From the NCBI GenBank assembly GCA_003255025.1, contig QANY01009435.1, positions 372,001 to 436,000 of the forward strand: a DNA stretch of 64,000 nucleotides. Reading direction: 5' to 3'. The DNA comes from Datisca glomerata (taxonomy: Eukaryota; Streptophyta; Magnoliopsida; Cucurbitales; Datiscaceae). The notes beneath the pieces were generated by a model, which was not told the origin of the DNA, searched no databases, and saw nothing but the letters and a program-made list of their open reading frames with translations. Of this stretch, positions 24,627 to 36,299 are shown in pieces. Made by a program: the position numbers and the translations under genes. Numbering within the stretch: position 1 is the first letter of the stretch; each line of letters opens with the position of its first letter.

Positions 24627-25490
24627 TCACAGAATTTTTTTACAATCTTTCGAAAAAAGGTTTGCATCTATCCGTTGACCTGAAGATGATTGAACCAATC
24701 TTCCCGTTAACCTCTGGATCTCTTTGAGGTTCTGCAGGGACCTCGTTTTCATAATTGCCTTTATCTGTTCTGGGTTTACCTCGGTTCTCTGTTGTGTAAT
24801 TAGATGTCCAAGGAACTTTCCTGTTGACACCCCAAAAGTGTATTTTTCGGAGTTTAGCTTCATGGAATTTTTCCTTAGAACAGATAAGGCGTCTTTAAGG
24901 TCCTGAATGTGGTGTTCTTGCTTCTTACTTTTAACCATCATGTCATCAACGTAGACTTCAATATTCTTCCCAATTTGCTCATGGAAAAATTTGTTCACCA
25001 ACCTTTGATGAGTGGCGCTAGCATTCTCTAGCCCAAAGGGCATGATATTGTAGTAGTAGACGTCGTACTCAGTAATGAAAGAAGTTTTATCTTGATCTAG
25101 TTGGAACATCTTTACCTGATTATAACTTGAGTAAGCGTCCGTGAAGGTGAGCAGTTCGTGACCAGAATTGGCGTCTACCATCTTATCTATCCTTGTCAAC
25201 GAGTATTCATCTTTAGGGCATGCTTTGTTTAGGTCAATGAAGTCGACACAGATTCTCCATTTTCCATTCTTTTTCCTCACCAGTACTATGTTAGTGAGCC
25301 ATTCAGGGTAGTTCTTCTTTAATCGCTTGATTTCTTTTGTGGGCGAAGCTTCTTTTTTTTTTTTTTGTTTCACAGGTTTCATAGCATGATTAGTGTTTAA
25401 CCTATGGCATATGATTTCTTCCGGTATACCGGGCATTTCCTGCGCTGCTGTCGTAAACAAATCTTTGTTTTCTATTAGGAATCCTATCAA
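24627..25490 (-). pseudogene. Gypsy reverse transcriptase (longest open piece, 287 residues)
   Basis: The best preserved part of the element. It contains KNGKWRICVDFIDLNKACPK, KTSFITEYDVYYYNIMPFGL and the catalytic box YVDDMMVKSK, so the two active-site aspartates are present. The connection ends with GKFLGHLITQQR and RLTGRL. Copies RNA into DNA at the retrotransposition step. A poly-T run at 25352-25366 (poly-Lys in the reading) sits upstream of the core. The stop at 24627 cuts it from RNase H. Confidence 0.88.
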
Positions 25491-25902
25491 TTTTTTTTTC
25501 TCATTTTCTTCGAGACGGACACCAATTTTTGTTATCTTTTGGGTTTTTTCCTTTAAGTAGACGGACTGTGTTTCTTCTCCAGCTTCATACCTTGGGTCGT
25601 CCTACCCGTCTCCCTATAATTTCTATTGATATGTGGGTCTTTCGATCTTTTCTGCATCATTTTTCCTTACAGATCCTAAAGCGGTTATTGAGCAGATACG
25701 AGCCGTGTCCTAGTTTCTTTTTATTGTTTTCACTCCTTCTGGGGACGGGTATTTCAACACTTGGTAGAATGTTAAGGGTACAACTTTCATTTTGTGGAGT
25801 CAAGTCCTTCCTAGGATTGCATTGTACGGGGAAATTGTTCTTAGTACTACGAACTCACTCATATGGTTAAATAGATCTGCGCTTACTGGTCCTTTTGAAT
25901 AG

Positions 25903-26169
25903 CTAACGACTCCGTTGAACCCGATCAATGATTGTGATGTTCCTTGTAATTTTTTTATCGTCCATGGACATTTTCTCCATGGTTGCCTGATATAGAATGT
26001 TCACTGCACTCCCGTCGTCTACCAAGACTCTCCTTAACAAACAGTTGCCAACCTGAATTGAAATAATGAGGGCATCATTGTGGTGCTCATCATTTTCTAG
26101 ATCGGAGTCATTGAACACAAGCGGCAAGTCCCCGTTGCTAATTGAGTGCTTCAATTGATGTCTTTTCAA
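25903..26169 (-). pseudogene. Gypsy aspartic protease relic
   Basis: HNDALIISIQVGNCLLRRVL followed by VDDGSAVNIL, the protease active-site loop as it appears in plant gypsy elements (usually VDNGSSVNIL). Separated from RT by about 400 bp of broken frame. Confidence 0.75.
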
Positions 26170-26628
26170 CGTTAGTTGTTTGCAATATATCTTCCTTTCT
26201 TTTTTTTTTTCATCCTGTCTTGCTCAGTTAGTGCTATGACCATGTTGACAATGCGTAGGGGTTGTTTCCCCTTGTCCTTCCTATCTTCTTCCCGATTGTC
26301 TTTCTCAGTCTCACGTTTCTACTCCTCTCTTTTCACTAATTGGGTAAGGTACCCTTCTTCGATTAGTTGTTCAATATAATCTTTGAGCTGGAAGCAGTAC
26401 CATGTGTAATGTCCGCTGCTCTTATGATAAGAGCAATATTTGTCTTTATCTTTGTAGCTAGGTTATTTGGTGAACGGGGCTGGTCTTTTCAGCCAAGGTT
26501 TATCTTTGATTGTCTCCAATATTTGGATGGATGGGTGGTCCATGGTGTGTAGACCTTGTTTCTCGAGTGGATTCTGTCAAACTCTCATCTCCGTTGGGAA
26601 CTCTTGTTCTATTGGGTCTTCTTTCCAT

Positions 26629-27750
26629 TCACTCTTTCTGTTTCGTCTTGTTTCCTCCCTTTAGGTCTTGAGCTCCTTTCCCGTTTTTGAGATTCTTCTT
26701 CCTTCCTTTCAACTGATCTTCACATACTTCTTTTCTCTTCTTCCACTGTAATATAAGCTCGTGCCCGTTGAAAACCTCCGCCATGGAAATGGGCTTTATT
26801 TTAAACAAGTCCTCAAAGAAAGGCGATTCTGGGTCCATACCCCGTCGAAAGGCCAATCTGGCTAACCGATCATCACAGTTCTCGACCTTGACCATTTCTT
26901 CTTTGAAGCGGTGAGTGTACTCTCTCAGGGACTCCCCTTCCTTGGTGGAGATTGTCATCAAATGTCTGAGTCTTCCATGACAATACGGTATGTTGAATAC
27001 TGTTCTATAAAAATTGAGGACATAGTAGCGAAGTTAGTGATTAAGTGCATTGGTCCAGTAGAACAAGATTAAAGTCATCCCGTCTAAAGTGGTAGGGAAC
27101 ATTCTACACATCATCTTGTCGTCGTGTTGGTATAGCGCCATGTCTTGTCTATATCGTCAGAAGTGGTCTGTGAGATCAGACTTTCCTTCTTGGCGTTTGA
27201 ACCTGGGTACGGTGAATTTCTTGGGTACAGGGGCAGCTAAAACATCTAGGCCTAACAATGTCCTGATAAGAGACTCAAGGTCCCTCTTTCCCATACTCCC
27301 GAGATTCCTTATCTCCATCATTTTTTAGTCGAACAGTTCCTCTGCTTCTTTTGACATGATTCGGGGTTGTCGAACCTCTTCTGCAGTTTCCTTCACAAGG
27401 TTTTATGATTGGACCTCTTCTTCTATTCGTACGTTCCTGTCGTTCTTATAGTCCCCTTGCCTTTCATTTCGTTCGCCACCCTCAGAGTTGGTTTCCAGTT
27501 CGTCATCATTCGCCCGTTGACATACTTCTGCTTGTGTTTTCGTGAGTTCTTGTTGTAACATGTTGATTTGCTCTTGTACGTTTTTCCATGAATTATGCAT
27601 TACTTCAGTATTCCTTCTTTCCATCTTATGCATCCTTTTGAGGATCGTCTGCAGCATTTCTATGGGCGGGGTTGGTTGATTCGCACATTCATCTTCGTTT
27701 CTAGATATGTTGTTTTCATTTAGGGTTGTGTTAGACCTGGTTCTAGGCAT
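26629..27750 (-). pseudogene. Gypsy gag relic
   Basis: Begins at an ATG at 27750 (MPRTRSNTTLNENN) only 67 bp inside the LTR edge, with a Glu/Gln-rich coiled coil (MHKMERRNTEVMHNSWKNVQ). After stops comes the capsid-like domain: AAPVPKKFTVPRF, then TKEGESLREYTHRFKEEMVK and RLARLAFRRGMDPESPFFED (26961-26840), hallmarks of Retrotrans_gag. Ends in a Lys-rich tail. Confidence 0.8.
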
Positions 27751-27799
27751 GTTTTTTGGTCTTATGGGGCAGGTCTCTTGAGCCTTGTTTTTCAGGCTC

Positions 27800-27817
27800 T
27801 CAATGAAAGCGCCAAAA
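27800..27817 (-). other. Primer binding site region of the gypsy element
   Basis: In element sense, LTR end CTTTACA is followed by TTTTGGCGCTTTCATTGA. The TGGCGC core just after the 5' LTR is the expected tRNA primer site; which tRNA I cannot tell. Confidence 0.55.
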
Positions 27818-28269
27818 TGTAAAGAATTTTCCTTAGACTTTAAGAAAAACCAAGAAAAATATATTAATATCGATCGAACTTATATTATTGTTTGTGAAAT
27901 GTAAAAAAAAGCTTGATAATTCCAAAAATTCTTCGAGGTTTCAAGTGTCTCATTTTATTGAGTAGATTCACTTTTTATAGACCTTTCATTACATTGGTTT
28001 AACTAAAAATAGTCAAATAGTAACCAAAGCATCAGATGAGGTCAGACCTAGGATTACACTCATTCGTGGGATTTCCTTTCTTCTTTATCTTTCATCTGTC
28101 ATGCTCAGCCACCCTATCAAGTGCTACCACATGGCAGTTCATTGTGGTTCTGAGTCAATTAATCAGAGCCATTTGGTTACTTTACCAATCTGTCTTGTCC
28201 GAGTGATGTATCTTACCCAGTCAATCACGGCCAATTGACTGTGAATCTGAATAATCTTTTTCGCTCTGA

Positions 28270-30010
28270 TGTCCTGTCATGTCCAGGAAGTAATGATTTC
28301 CCGTCCTCGAGATGCCAGTTTCTGTTCTAGATGCAATGATCTCCCATTCTCGAGATGTCTTCTCCCGTTTTGGACTCGAAGACCTCCTGTTATAGAGACG
28401 TCAGTTTTCCATTCTAGAGTCGAAGACCTCCAGTTAAATAGACGTCAGTTTCCCATTCTAGAGGCGATGGTTCCCCGTTCTCGAGATGTCAGCTTTTGTT
28501 GTGGAGGCGCTGATCTCTCATTCTCGAGATGTCAGTTCTCGTTCTAGATGCAATAATCTTCCATTCTCGATATGTCTGCTCCCGGTCTGGACTCGTAGAC
28601 CTCTCGTTATAGAGACGTCATTTTTCCGTTCTAGAGTCAAAGACCTCTGGTTAAAGAGATGTCGGTTTCCCATTCTAGAGGCGATGGTTCCCCGTTCTCG
28701 AGATGTCAGCTTATGTTGTGGAGGCGATGATCTCTCGTTCTCAAGATGTCAGTTCTCTAAATGGGCGCCTTCAATAAAAGTGTTGTCATTCGCATAAAAA
28801 GGAAGCCAGAGATATAAGCTTACTATAGCATCAATACGTAAAACTTAAGTAGTATCCTTGTTGGTTTTGTTGTTGAGTAACCGGGTGCTTTCATCATCAG
28901 TATTAGCATTTGCATTAAAATGCAGCATAACATAATATGGATTCTAACCTATGGCAAAAAAAGAGAGAAAAAAGACGAGTTATTAAGGATTGTAGTTGTT
29001 AACTTCCCTTTGTGCTTAATGATAATTATCTATCCCTTTCTGCATTGTATTGTCATAGCATGTTGTGCTTAGTGGAGTTAGCATTGCTTATTAGAGATCT
29101 TTGGACCAATAACCTTGGAATTAAACTATCCTTTGCATTCTGAAGTAGCCATTCTCGAGATGTCTAGCTCCCGTTCTAGACTCGAAGACCTCCCGTTATA
29201 GAGTCATCCGTTTTTCATTCTAGAGTCAAAGACCTCTGGTTAAAGAGACGTCGGTTTTCCGTTTTGGAGGCGATGGTTCCCCATTCTCGAGATGTCAGCT
29301 TCTGTTGTGGATGCGATGATCTCTCGTTCTCGAGATGTCAGTTCTCGTTCTAGATGCAATAATCTTCCGTTCTCGAGATGTCTGCTCCTGTTCTGGACTC
29401 GAAGACCTCCCGTTATAGAGACGTTAGTTTCCCGTTCTAGAGTCGAAGACCTCTGGTTAAAGAGACGTCGGTTTCTAGTTCTAGAGGCGATGATTCCCCG
29501 TTCTCGAGATGTCAGCTTATGTTGTGGAGGCGATGATCTCTCATTCTTGAGATGTCAGTTCTCATTCTAGATGCAATAATCTTCCGTTCTCGAGATGTCT
29601 GCTCCCATTATGGACTCGAAGACCTCCTGTTATAGAGACGTCAGTTTTTCGTTCTAGAGTCGAAGACCTCTGGTTAAAGAGACATCGGTTTCCCATTCTG
29701 GAGGCGATGGTTCCCCATTCTCGAGATGTCAGCTTCTGTTGTGGAGGCGATGGTTCCCCGTTCTGGAGAGGTCAGCTTCTGTTGTGGAGGCGATGATCTC
29801 TCATTCTCGAGATGTCAGTTCTCGTTCTAGGTGTAATAATCTTTCGTTCTCGAGATGTCTGCTCCCATTCTGGACTCGAAGACCTCCCGGTATAGAGTGT
29901 CAGTTTCCCGTTCTAGAGTCGAATACCTCCCGCTAAAGAGACGTCAGTTTTTCATTCTGGAGGTGATGGTTCCCCGTTCTCAAGATGTCAGCTTCTGTTT
30001 CTGCTTTCCC
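28270..30010. repeat. 217-bp higher-order repeat of five 43-bp modules in the 5' LTR
   Basis: The marker TTCCCC(G/A)TTCTCGAGATGTC falls at 28471, 28688, 29277, 29494 and 29711, then in variant form at 29754 and 29970. Spacings are 217, 589, 217, 217, 43 and 216 bp; the 589 gap contains the insert at 28757-29148. Each 217-bp unit divides into five related modules of about 43 bp, each with a (C/A)GAGA(T/C)GTC core near its start. In the left LTR the same marker is spaced 174 bp (217 minus 43). Open frames over this array are by-products of the repeat. Confidence 0.85.
28757..29148. other. Unrelated insert of about 390 bp inside the repeat array
   Basis: Sequence with no CTCGAGATGTC modules, starting near AAATGGGCGCC and ending near TTCTGAAGTAGCC, bounded on both sides by the 217-bp repeat. 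No ORF, no clear terminal repeats or target duplication. Origin unknown. Confidence 0.7.
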
Positions 30011-30047
30011 AACTTTTGTCGTGAGTCTTGTGTGAGTTTCTTTTGAT

Positions 30048-30812
30048 TAAATTGTGGATAGGATTATTTTAGACATTTTAGTGTCTATTTAACTGCTGTT
30101 AAAAAGTTTTATTTATAATTGGATCTATTTGTTATAGAATGTGAAACATATAAGAAATTTGTGTAATTATTTAATATAAAAAGAATGTTTGTATATTTAA
30201 TCAAACCACAAGGAATGTCTGTATAATTTTTCCTTCTTTATTTATGTATTAGCCAGATTTAGATTTTCTTTTTTCATTAAACCAAGAGCACTTGATCACC
30301 CACCCCTTGTTTGAAATGAAACAAGTTAATTTGTCTCCTATGCATGTGTCAAGTGCCACTTTCAAGTCAAAGGGTCACATAATCCCAATGACTTTTTTTG
30401 GCTTTTAAGATATTAATTCTTCGAAATTTTAAGTTTTTTTTATTTGTGATCCAATAAATTAAAGCGTGACTCTGACTAAATTTTTTAAAATATAAGAAAT
30501 TGAAGTGTCACTCAAAGCAACATCAATCATGAAAAATCTTCATGTTTCATGGCATTTATAAATATTTACAGTTTAAAATCGACCTACCACTTGCATAACA
30601 TAATTATTGAATATCATTGGTGAGAACTGGCTATATTTTACATAAACAATTATTTAGACGGTAAAAATAAATAAACAAAACGTCATCATTTCAAACAAAC
30701 AAGATGCATATAATAGAGAGATCAGCTAGCTCTTGTTTTCAATTTCTTAAACACCACATCTAGAAAACCTTGAAACCCCAAGAAAATATAAACAAAAATT
30801 AAAGTAAGGGAA
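30048..30812 (+). promoter_or_regulatory. Upstream region of PLR copy 2 with a TATA-like box
   Basis: AT-rich, no ORF. TATAATA at 30708-30714 lies about 100 bp before the ATG at 30813 and is a likely core promoter. The gypsy element ends within 0.8 kb of the gene. Confidence 0.45.
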
Positions 30813-33800
30813 ATGGGAAAGAGCAAAGTTCTTGTTGTCGGGGGAACTGGTTATATAGGAAGGAGGATCGTTAAGGCGTGTCTAGCGGAGGGCCATCCGA
30901 CGTACGTTCTTCAACGGCCGGAGATCGGCCTCGACATCGACAAGCTTCAAATTCTATTATCATTCAAAAAACAAGGAGCACAGCTAATAGTTGGTTCATT
31001 TTCAGATATAGAAAGCTTAGTGAATGCTGTAAAACAAGTAGATGTTGTGATTTGCACCATGTCTGGTGTCCATTTTCGAAGCCATAACCTACTTTTGCAA
31101 CTCAAGCTTGTTGAGGCCATCAAATTGGCTGGAAATGTGAAGGTATACTTGTATTATACCGTAACTCCATTTTAATTAACTATCCTTTTATGTTTCATTA
31201 ATTTCTTTTTTATATTAATTATTTCTAAACAAGAACATATTTATCATTTTGTTTACTTCAACTATATATACGTAATTAGTGCTCCATTAATTCTCCATTA
31301 GTTGAAGCTTAATTAGCTAATTCATTCTTGAAGCTGAAATGTTCATTCTTCTTTCATGGTTTAACGTAAACGATATGGCTGAGTTAAATTATGACATAAC
31401 ACCCATTTACAAACAGAAGTTCTATTATTAAGAAATCAATAGTGACTATGCTTCAAGTAAAAGCAAAACCCAAACTTTAATTTTGTTTTTTTTTTTTTGT
31501 AATTTAACATATTTATAGATTATATAACATAATACTCATCAGGATGGGTTCCACAACCAGCACTATATGTTAAAAACAACATCTCTTTATTTAGTCATTT
31601 ATTATTTTTGAAAGAGAGACCAGTATTATGTTCCACTAAATAATTAGTAAGTAGAAAAACATTCAATGAATTTAAGGGTTAATTTTATTATACCCCTCAA
31701 CTTTCACTGTAAATAAAAAATTATCCCTCAACTTAAAATGTTCTCTATAGGCACCTCAACTTTCACCCTTCATCATAAACATTTCATCCGTTTATTTTCT
31801 CATTTTTTGGTCAAAATTACATTATAAATTTTAAAGAGAATTGAGAAATACGACCCAAACCCACGACCTTTAAAATATGGGTATGTGGACTAAACTAATT
31901 ATGCTAACCAAACTTGTCATTTATTTTCTCGTTTAGTACCTATTAAAATTGTCACATGCAGTGGTTGAGAGAATGTTAGTGAAATTAATCAAAATACGTT
32001 CTAATTGTTCTTAAAAATATTAATTTTTTAAATTTAATTTCTAAAATTACAAATAGTTGGTTCCTAAAAGTTTATGTTGTCAATTAAATCCCCGAACCTA
32101 CATTTTATTAACAATAACCATTTTCCATCAATAACTATTAACTTCTTTAGAAACCTCAAACTATCCGACCAAATCACACTTTCACTAATTTCCTTATGCA
32201 AAGTAAATACTAGCATGTGACGTGGATAAAAGAAGTAATAAAAATCATAAATATTATATTATATTTTAGCACTGACTCATTAATTAATTAGTTCTAATTG
32301 TTGGTGAAAATTTTAATAAAAAAAAAGTGTCTTCCATTTCAAGTTTTCAAATTGTAATCAAGTCACTGACTTTATGCGTTGAATTGAAGGTTAGTTTGTA
32401 AAAAGTTATTGACTTTTTCACTGTTTGCTGCTATTCCAAAGTTTTCTGTCACTTTCCTTGGAAAATATTAGCATCGTGATAAGACCAACATTTTGAAAAA
32501 GAAAGAGAGAGAGAATGAGAAAATCCTTGTCTGCGAGACCCAAGAAATTAATAAATGTGAAGACAGTGTTTTAGAATCCTTTTTTTCTTCTACTTATCTT
32601 AGAAGTTCATTAATAACTAATCTGTAAATTTTAACTAAATGATGACAGAGATTTTTGCCTTCAGAATTTGGTATGGATCCAGCTAGAATGAGAGATGCAC
32701 TAGAACCAGGAAGAGAGACATTTGATGAGAAAATGGTAGTGAGAAAAGCAATTGAAGATGCTAATATACCCTTTACCTATGTGTCTGCCAATTGCTTTGC
32801 TGGTTACTTTGCTGGTAACCTCTCTCAGATGCAAACCCTCCTTCCCCCTACTGATCATAATGTCATTCTCTATGGAGATGGCGATGCTAAAGGTATTCTA
32901 ACTTGTCTTTTATTGTCATAGAATCTTAGTCTCAGATCATATTGTCTTAAAATCGACTACTCAGTTTTTAATACGATAATCGACTATTTCATTTCTGTTA
33001 GATGGTATTAGATATTTTCAAATTTAAAAATTAGTTTGTGAAGTGAGTTTTTCTCTTACACTTATAAATTGACCATCATTCTTCTACAACGATGTTAAAT
33101 AACCCCAACAATATCTCCTCTCTGTCACACATGGGGTGTTGAGTCAACTCAGATAACTATATCCACTTGTTTTCTTGTATTGAGCTGAGTCTTATTTGAC
33201 TAATCATACTATGATATTAGTTTAAGTGATTAGATTTTCTCAACTCAAAAGATACATTCTGAGGTGAGGTTTTTTGTCATATTTATAGATTGACCATCAG
33301 TCAATTTCATTACTGATGTGTGATATAACTCCAAAATAATTCCTATCTGTCTGCACAAATTAACTGACATTTTTAATGAAGCGTAAACATTGCATATAAC
33401 ACATACATTCTATGTCCAGCTGTGTATGTGGATGAAGATGATGTTGGAACATACACAATCAAATCAATAGATGATCCTCGAACACTCAACAAAACTGTAT
33501 ACATTCGACCTCCAGACAACATTCTCTCCCAAAGAGAGTTAGTTGAGAAGTGGGAAAATCTTTCTGGCAAGAAATTGGAAAAGTCAAGCATTTCTGCAGA
33601 AGACTTCCTTGCCTCCATGAAAGGTACAAAAGAAACTAATTAAGTAATGTCCTAAAACTCCCCCAACATTTTATGCTATATTAAAGATGTTAAAACACTG
33701 CGATTTTTTCTTTCCTTTTTTGGATATATATGCAGACTTAGACCATGCACAGCAGGCTGGAGTAGGACATTTCTATCATATATTCTATGAAGGTTGCTTA

Positions 33801-33899
33801 GCGAACTTCGAAATTGGGGAAGGAGGAGAGGAAGCTTCACAGCTCTACCCAGAAGTAAACTACACCCGAATGGATGAATATCTGAAAATCTATCTTTGA
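30813..33899 (+). CDS. Pinoresinol-lariciresinol reductase-like protein, copy 2
   Basis: Second NADPH-dependent PLR/IFR-family reductase, 313 residues, four exons: 30813-31142, 32649-32892, 33420-33623 and 33736-33899, all with GT..AG borders and in frame. The NADPH loop GGTGYIGRR is near residue 10. Catalytic Lys is at position 138 in TFDEKMVVRKAIEDANIP, the same number as in characterised PLRs. ANCFAGYFAGNLSQ, VYVDEDDVGTYTIKSIDDPR and YPEVNYTRMDEYLKIYL are PLR-like. Intron 1 is 1.5 kb and holds a possible SINE-like piece. An intron at 32893-33419 is absent from copy 1. The gene is divergent from copy 1 across 23 kb of transposons and converges on the PHL8-like gene 371 bp downstream. Stereospecificity and the choice between PLR and one-step pinoresinol reductase cannot be read from the sequence. 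Confidence 0.93.
31845..31920 (-). repeat. Possible tRNA-derived SINE-like fragment in PLR intron 1
   Basis: On the minus strand TGGTTAGCATAA (A-box-like) is followed by GTCGTGGGTTTGGGTCG (B-box-like), as in tRNA-derived SINEs. It lies in a stretch (31678-32250) that looks like old repeat. No tail or target duplication identified. Confidence 0.3.
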
Positions 33900-34270
33900 A
33901 AAATGACCGCAGATCATCAAACTTATATGGCTTCTTAATAATAACAATGTCAAAACACTTATGTTCTGATTGTGGCTGTGGTCCTTAGGAGTGTGTGCTG
34001 TGTGTGCTTGATTTCACCTGTTATCCCAGATGAACAGGAAGCTTCCTACAGTTCATTTGTATTTTCTTGCTTTAGCGTGCTATATTCAACCTTCAGAGAA
34101 ACTATCGGCAATATATATATATATAAGGACACGATATAGAACAATATAGTAATGAACATAAAGGATGCGAATCTAAGATTTCAAATCGAATTTATTTCGC
34201 AAAATAGTACAAGCATCAATTACAGGTGAATTATATTTTCTCAATGTTTATATGTTACACATTTCAAAAT
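33900..34270. other. Convergent 3' spacer between PLR copy 2 and the PHL8-like gene
   Basis: 371 bp holding the 3' ends of two convergent genes, with a short (TA)n at about 34111-34124. No other feature. Confidence 0.7.
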
Positions 34271-36299
34271 TTATCTTATAAATGAAAGAACCTTAGCTTG
34301 TCTTTCGGCTGCATTTACACCATAGTCATTACTAGCTTTTGAATTCAAGTCAAAGTGTATAAACCCTTCTTCAGCCTTAATGTTGGCACCCTTATGTTCA
34401 CTTTTGTCTCCTCCTTCATACATTTGATAATCTGAACTTTCGGCTCTTTTATAAATACCACCCATACCTACCGTGTTTCCTTTTGTTTCACCCTCACTCA
34501 TATTTTCCATGAGGTTTGACAAAGCCAAATTGAAATCTGTCAGCTGTGCTCTTGCAGCTTCAAGACTATCGGGGTTGTTCATATCAAGCGTGAGGCTTTT
34601 TTGTGCTTTCTCTAAGATAGCTTGCAAATACTTCCCTTGAGCTTCTATTCTCATCTGTAACTTCCTTTGTACCTATGATAAGAAAAACTAGTTCAACAAT
34701 TGCAGGTCGATATATTAAATCAAACTTGCATTTGCATTTTGATAACAGAGGGTAGATGGAAGTACAATCTAGGAATATGTCTTAACAAGCAGGTAAACTA
34801 TTTATCCAATAAAACACCTCAAGCTGCTCTTGTAATTTGTTCTGTACTTCACTCTGATGCTTTAGTGCCTCTGCAATTGGGATCCCTCTGTTTAAGTTAA
34901 ATCAACTATTAGTATTAGGTGGCTGTGTAATCTCCAAATGATGTTATAAACCCAGATAGTAAATGAAGACCAGAGCAACTTCTTTTTCTTGCAACGAGGA
35001 CACGCATATTATTTCTATCATGAGCTCGTAGAGTTAAATATATCGAATATGGGATTATGCTTCAATGCATCATTGAGTTGCTTAATGTAGAAATAGATTG
35101 ATGATACAAGTAAAGGTGAAACTGTGCTGAAATATGGTTTCACATACCTACAATAGTCATCGTCTCTAGTTGCATCCGTATCAATCTCAGAGGAACAACT
35201 ATCAAACTTTATGTATGAGGCCCCTAAAATTAAGTTTGAAAGTGAAAATGAATAAGCATGATGAATTACAAATTACTTATGGATAGCACGATGAATTACA
35301 AACTTTATATATGTATGAACCATTTGAATATGCTCTGCTAGAAAAGTATACTCGTTCTGTTATATGATCACTAAAAACTTGACTAGTTTTTAGGAGATAG
35401 TTAGAAAATTTATCAGGGGTGGACTCACCGCTGCTTTCTTTGCTCCTCTCAACACTGTTCTGTTGCCTCCGAGCCTGCTGTCCAAGCCTATATTTCTGAA
35501 TACATAATAAAAGCTTTAGTTGATGAATGAGATTGAACATAAAAATTGATCTTAAGAAACAACACTGTTAGACATTATACCTGCAAATGGCTCTTCAGAT
35601 GGTACAAAGTCAAGCCCTTCAAGCCCATCAACCTCAAAACAGACTTGGGAGTTGCTTCTGGAAAGTAATTAACAGCCTCATTTTAACATTCAATTACGTC
35701 CAACAGAAAGTTTAGAAAACTACTAATTAAGAGGAGTTTTCAGCTCAAGCTATCATAGGCCTCAAGATTACTATGATTTTCTCTGAGAATGTTGAAACCT
35801 AGGCAAACTTCTTGCAAACGGCTTAATTAAAGTTTTGCTTCCTATAAAACAGTTTCAAAATATTTTCTTGATTAATCCAGAAAAAATTATAGTATTTTGA
35901 AATGGAAAATAAAACAATGAAATTAATGGTAAGCTATGACTAGAAAATGAAGTAATGAACCACGCTCTGTGAGCTTCAAGAGTGAAGCTCCAATCGAGCT
36001 CGGGTTCCTATATACATGTAATTGAGACAAATTTGAGCCTATTAGTGTAATGCAACAACTCAGTCGAGAAAGATAATATATAAAAAAATTGTATAATTGT
36101 TAAACAGAAGACAAAAACAAACTAAAATTCAGGCAATAATTAAAAGGTAGATGATATAAGAGGTGAACATACTGTCAGGGCCACCGAGTTTAGTGACGGC
36201 ATCGACAAAGCGATCATGAAGATCAGCAGTCCATCTTAGTCTCGGCTTTGGATCTCTCGTCATTACCACTTCATTCTCGTATGGATAATTTCTCTCCAT
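34271..36299 (-). CDS. PHL8: MYB-CC (GARP) transcription factor, PHL8-like
   Basis: Nuclear DNA-binding protein of the PHR1-like family, which acts in phosphate-starvation transcription. Six exons on the minus strand: 36299-36173, 35657-35581, 35495-35429, 35223-35148, 34887-34818 and 34672-34271, giving 272 residues. The MYB/GARP domain (about 17-72) begins [20 protein letters not shown] and runs through [20 protein letters not shown] with KYRLGQQ. The MYB-CC coiled coil (about 125-165) contains [20 protein letters not shown], the LHEQLE-type signature, and [15 protein letters not shown]. The tail is variable. The real ATG is at 36299; the in-frame codon 12 bp upstream is TTG. Exon phases all join cleanly (for example GGPDK-ATPK across intron 1). 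The best match from memory is Arabidopsis PHL8; PHL7/PHL11 are less likely. The gene may regulate itself through P1BS sites upstream. Confidence 0.92.

Larger units (their letters stand above)
16646..30047 (-). mobile_element. Large Ty3/gypsy LTR retrotransposon (Tat-like), degenerate
   Basis: Two LTR-like direct repeats begin TGTAAAG at 16646 and 27818 and enclose gag, protease, RT, RNase H and integrase remains, all on the minus strand. A tandem array and an antisense extra ORF lie between integrase and the 3' LTR. Gene order PR-RT-RH-INT is gypsy-type. The integrase reading GETPFALSYRADAVIP, the 57-59 bp repeats after pol and an antisense ORF before the 3' LTR are traits known from the plant Tat lineage (Retand, Grande). 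Every frame has stops. The outer edge of the right LTR (about 30047) is uncertain because it diverges from the left LTR near TTTCTTTTG, and I found no target site duplication. Confidence 0.85.
27818..30047 (-). repeat. 5' LTR of the gypsy element, expanded to about 2.2 kb
   Basis: Its first 450 bp (plus-strand order) match the left LTR closely, from TGTAAAG through the CAGTCAATCACGGCCAATTG region. It then carries many more copies of the CTCGAGATGTC repeat (28270-30010), interrupted at about 28757-29148. The two LTRs share the ending TTTCTGCTTTC..CAAC and GAGTTTCTTTTG; beyond this the right LTR has no match to the last 45 bp of the left one, so its outer end is lost or replaced. Confidence 0.8.

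Noticed and set aside
28269..30046. Serial open frames of 63-103 residues rich in SRD and RRPP motifs
   Set aside because: They follow the 217-bp repeat, which is not a multiple of three, and lie in an LTR. They are by-products of the repeat, not genes.
16646..30047. Two separate retrotransposons instead of one
   Set aside because: LTR-like ends, PBS, polypurine tract and collinear gag-PR-RT-RH-INT fit a single element. The odd right LTR end is explained by repeat growth and edge loss, though recombination between two elements stays possible.
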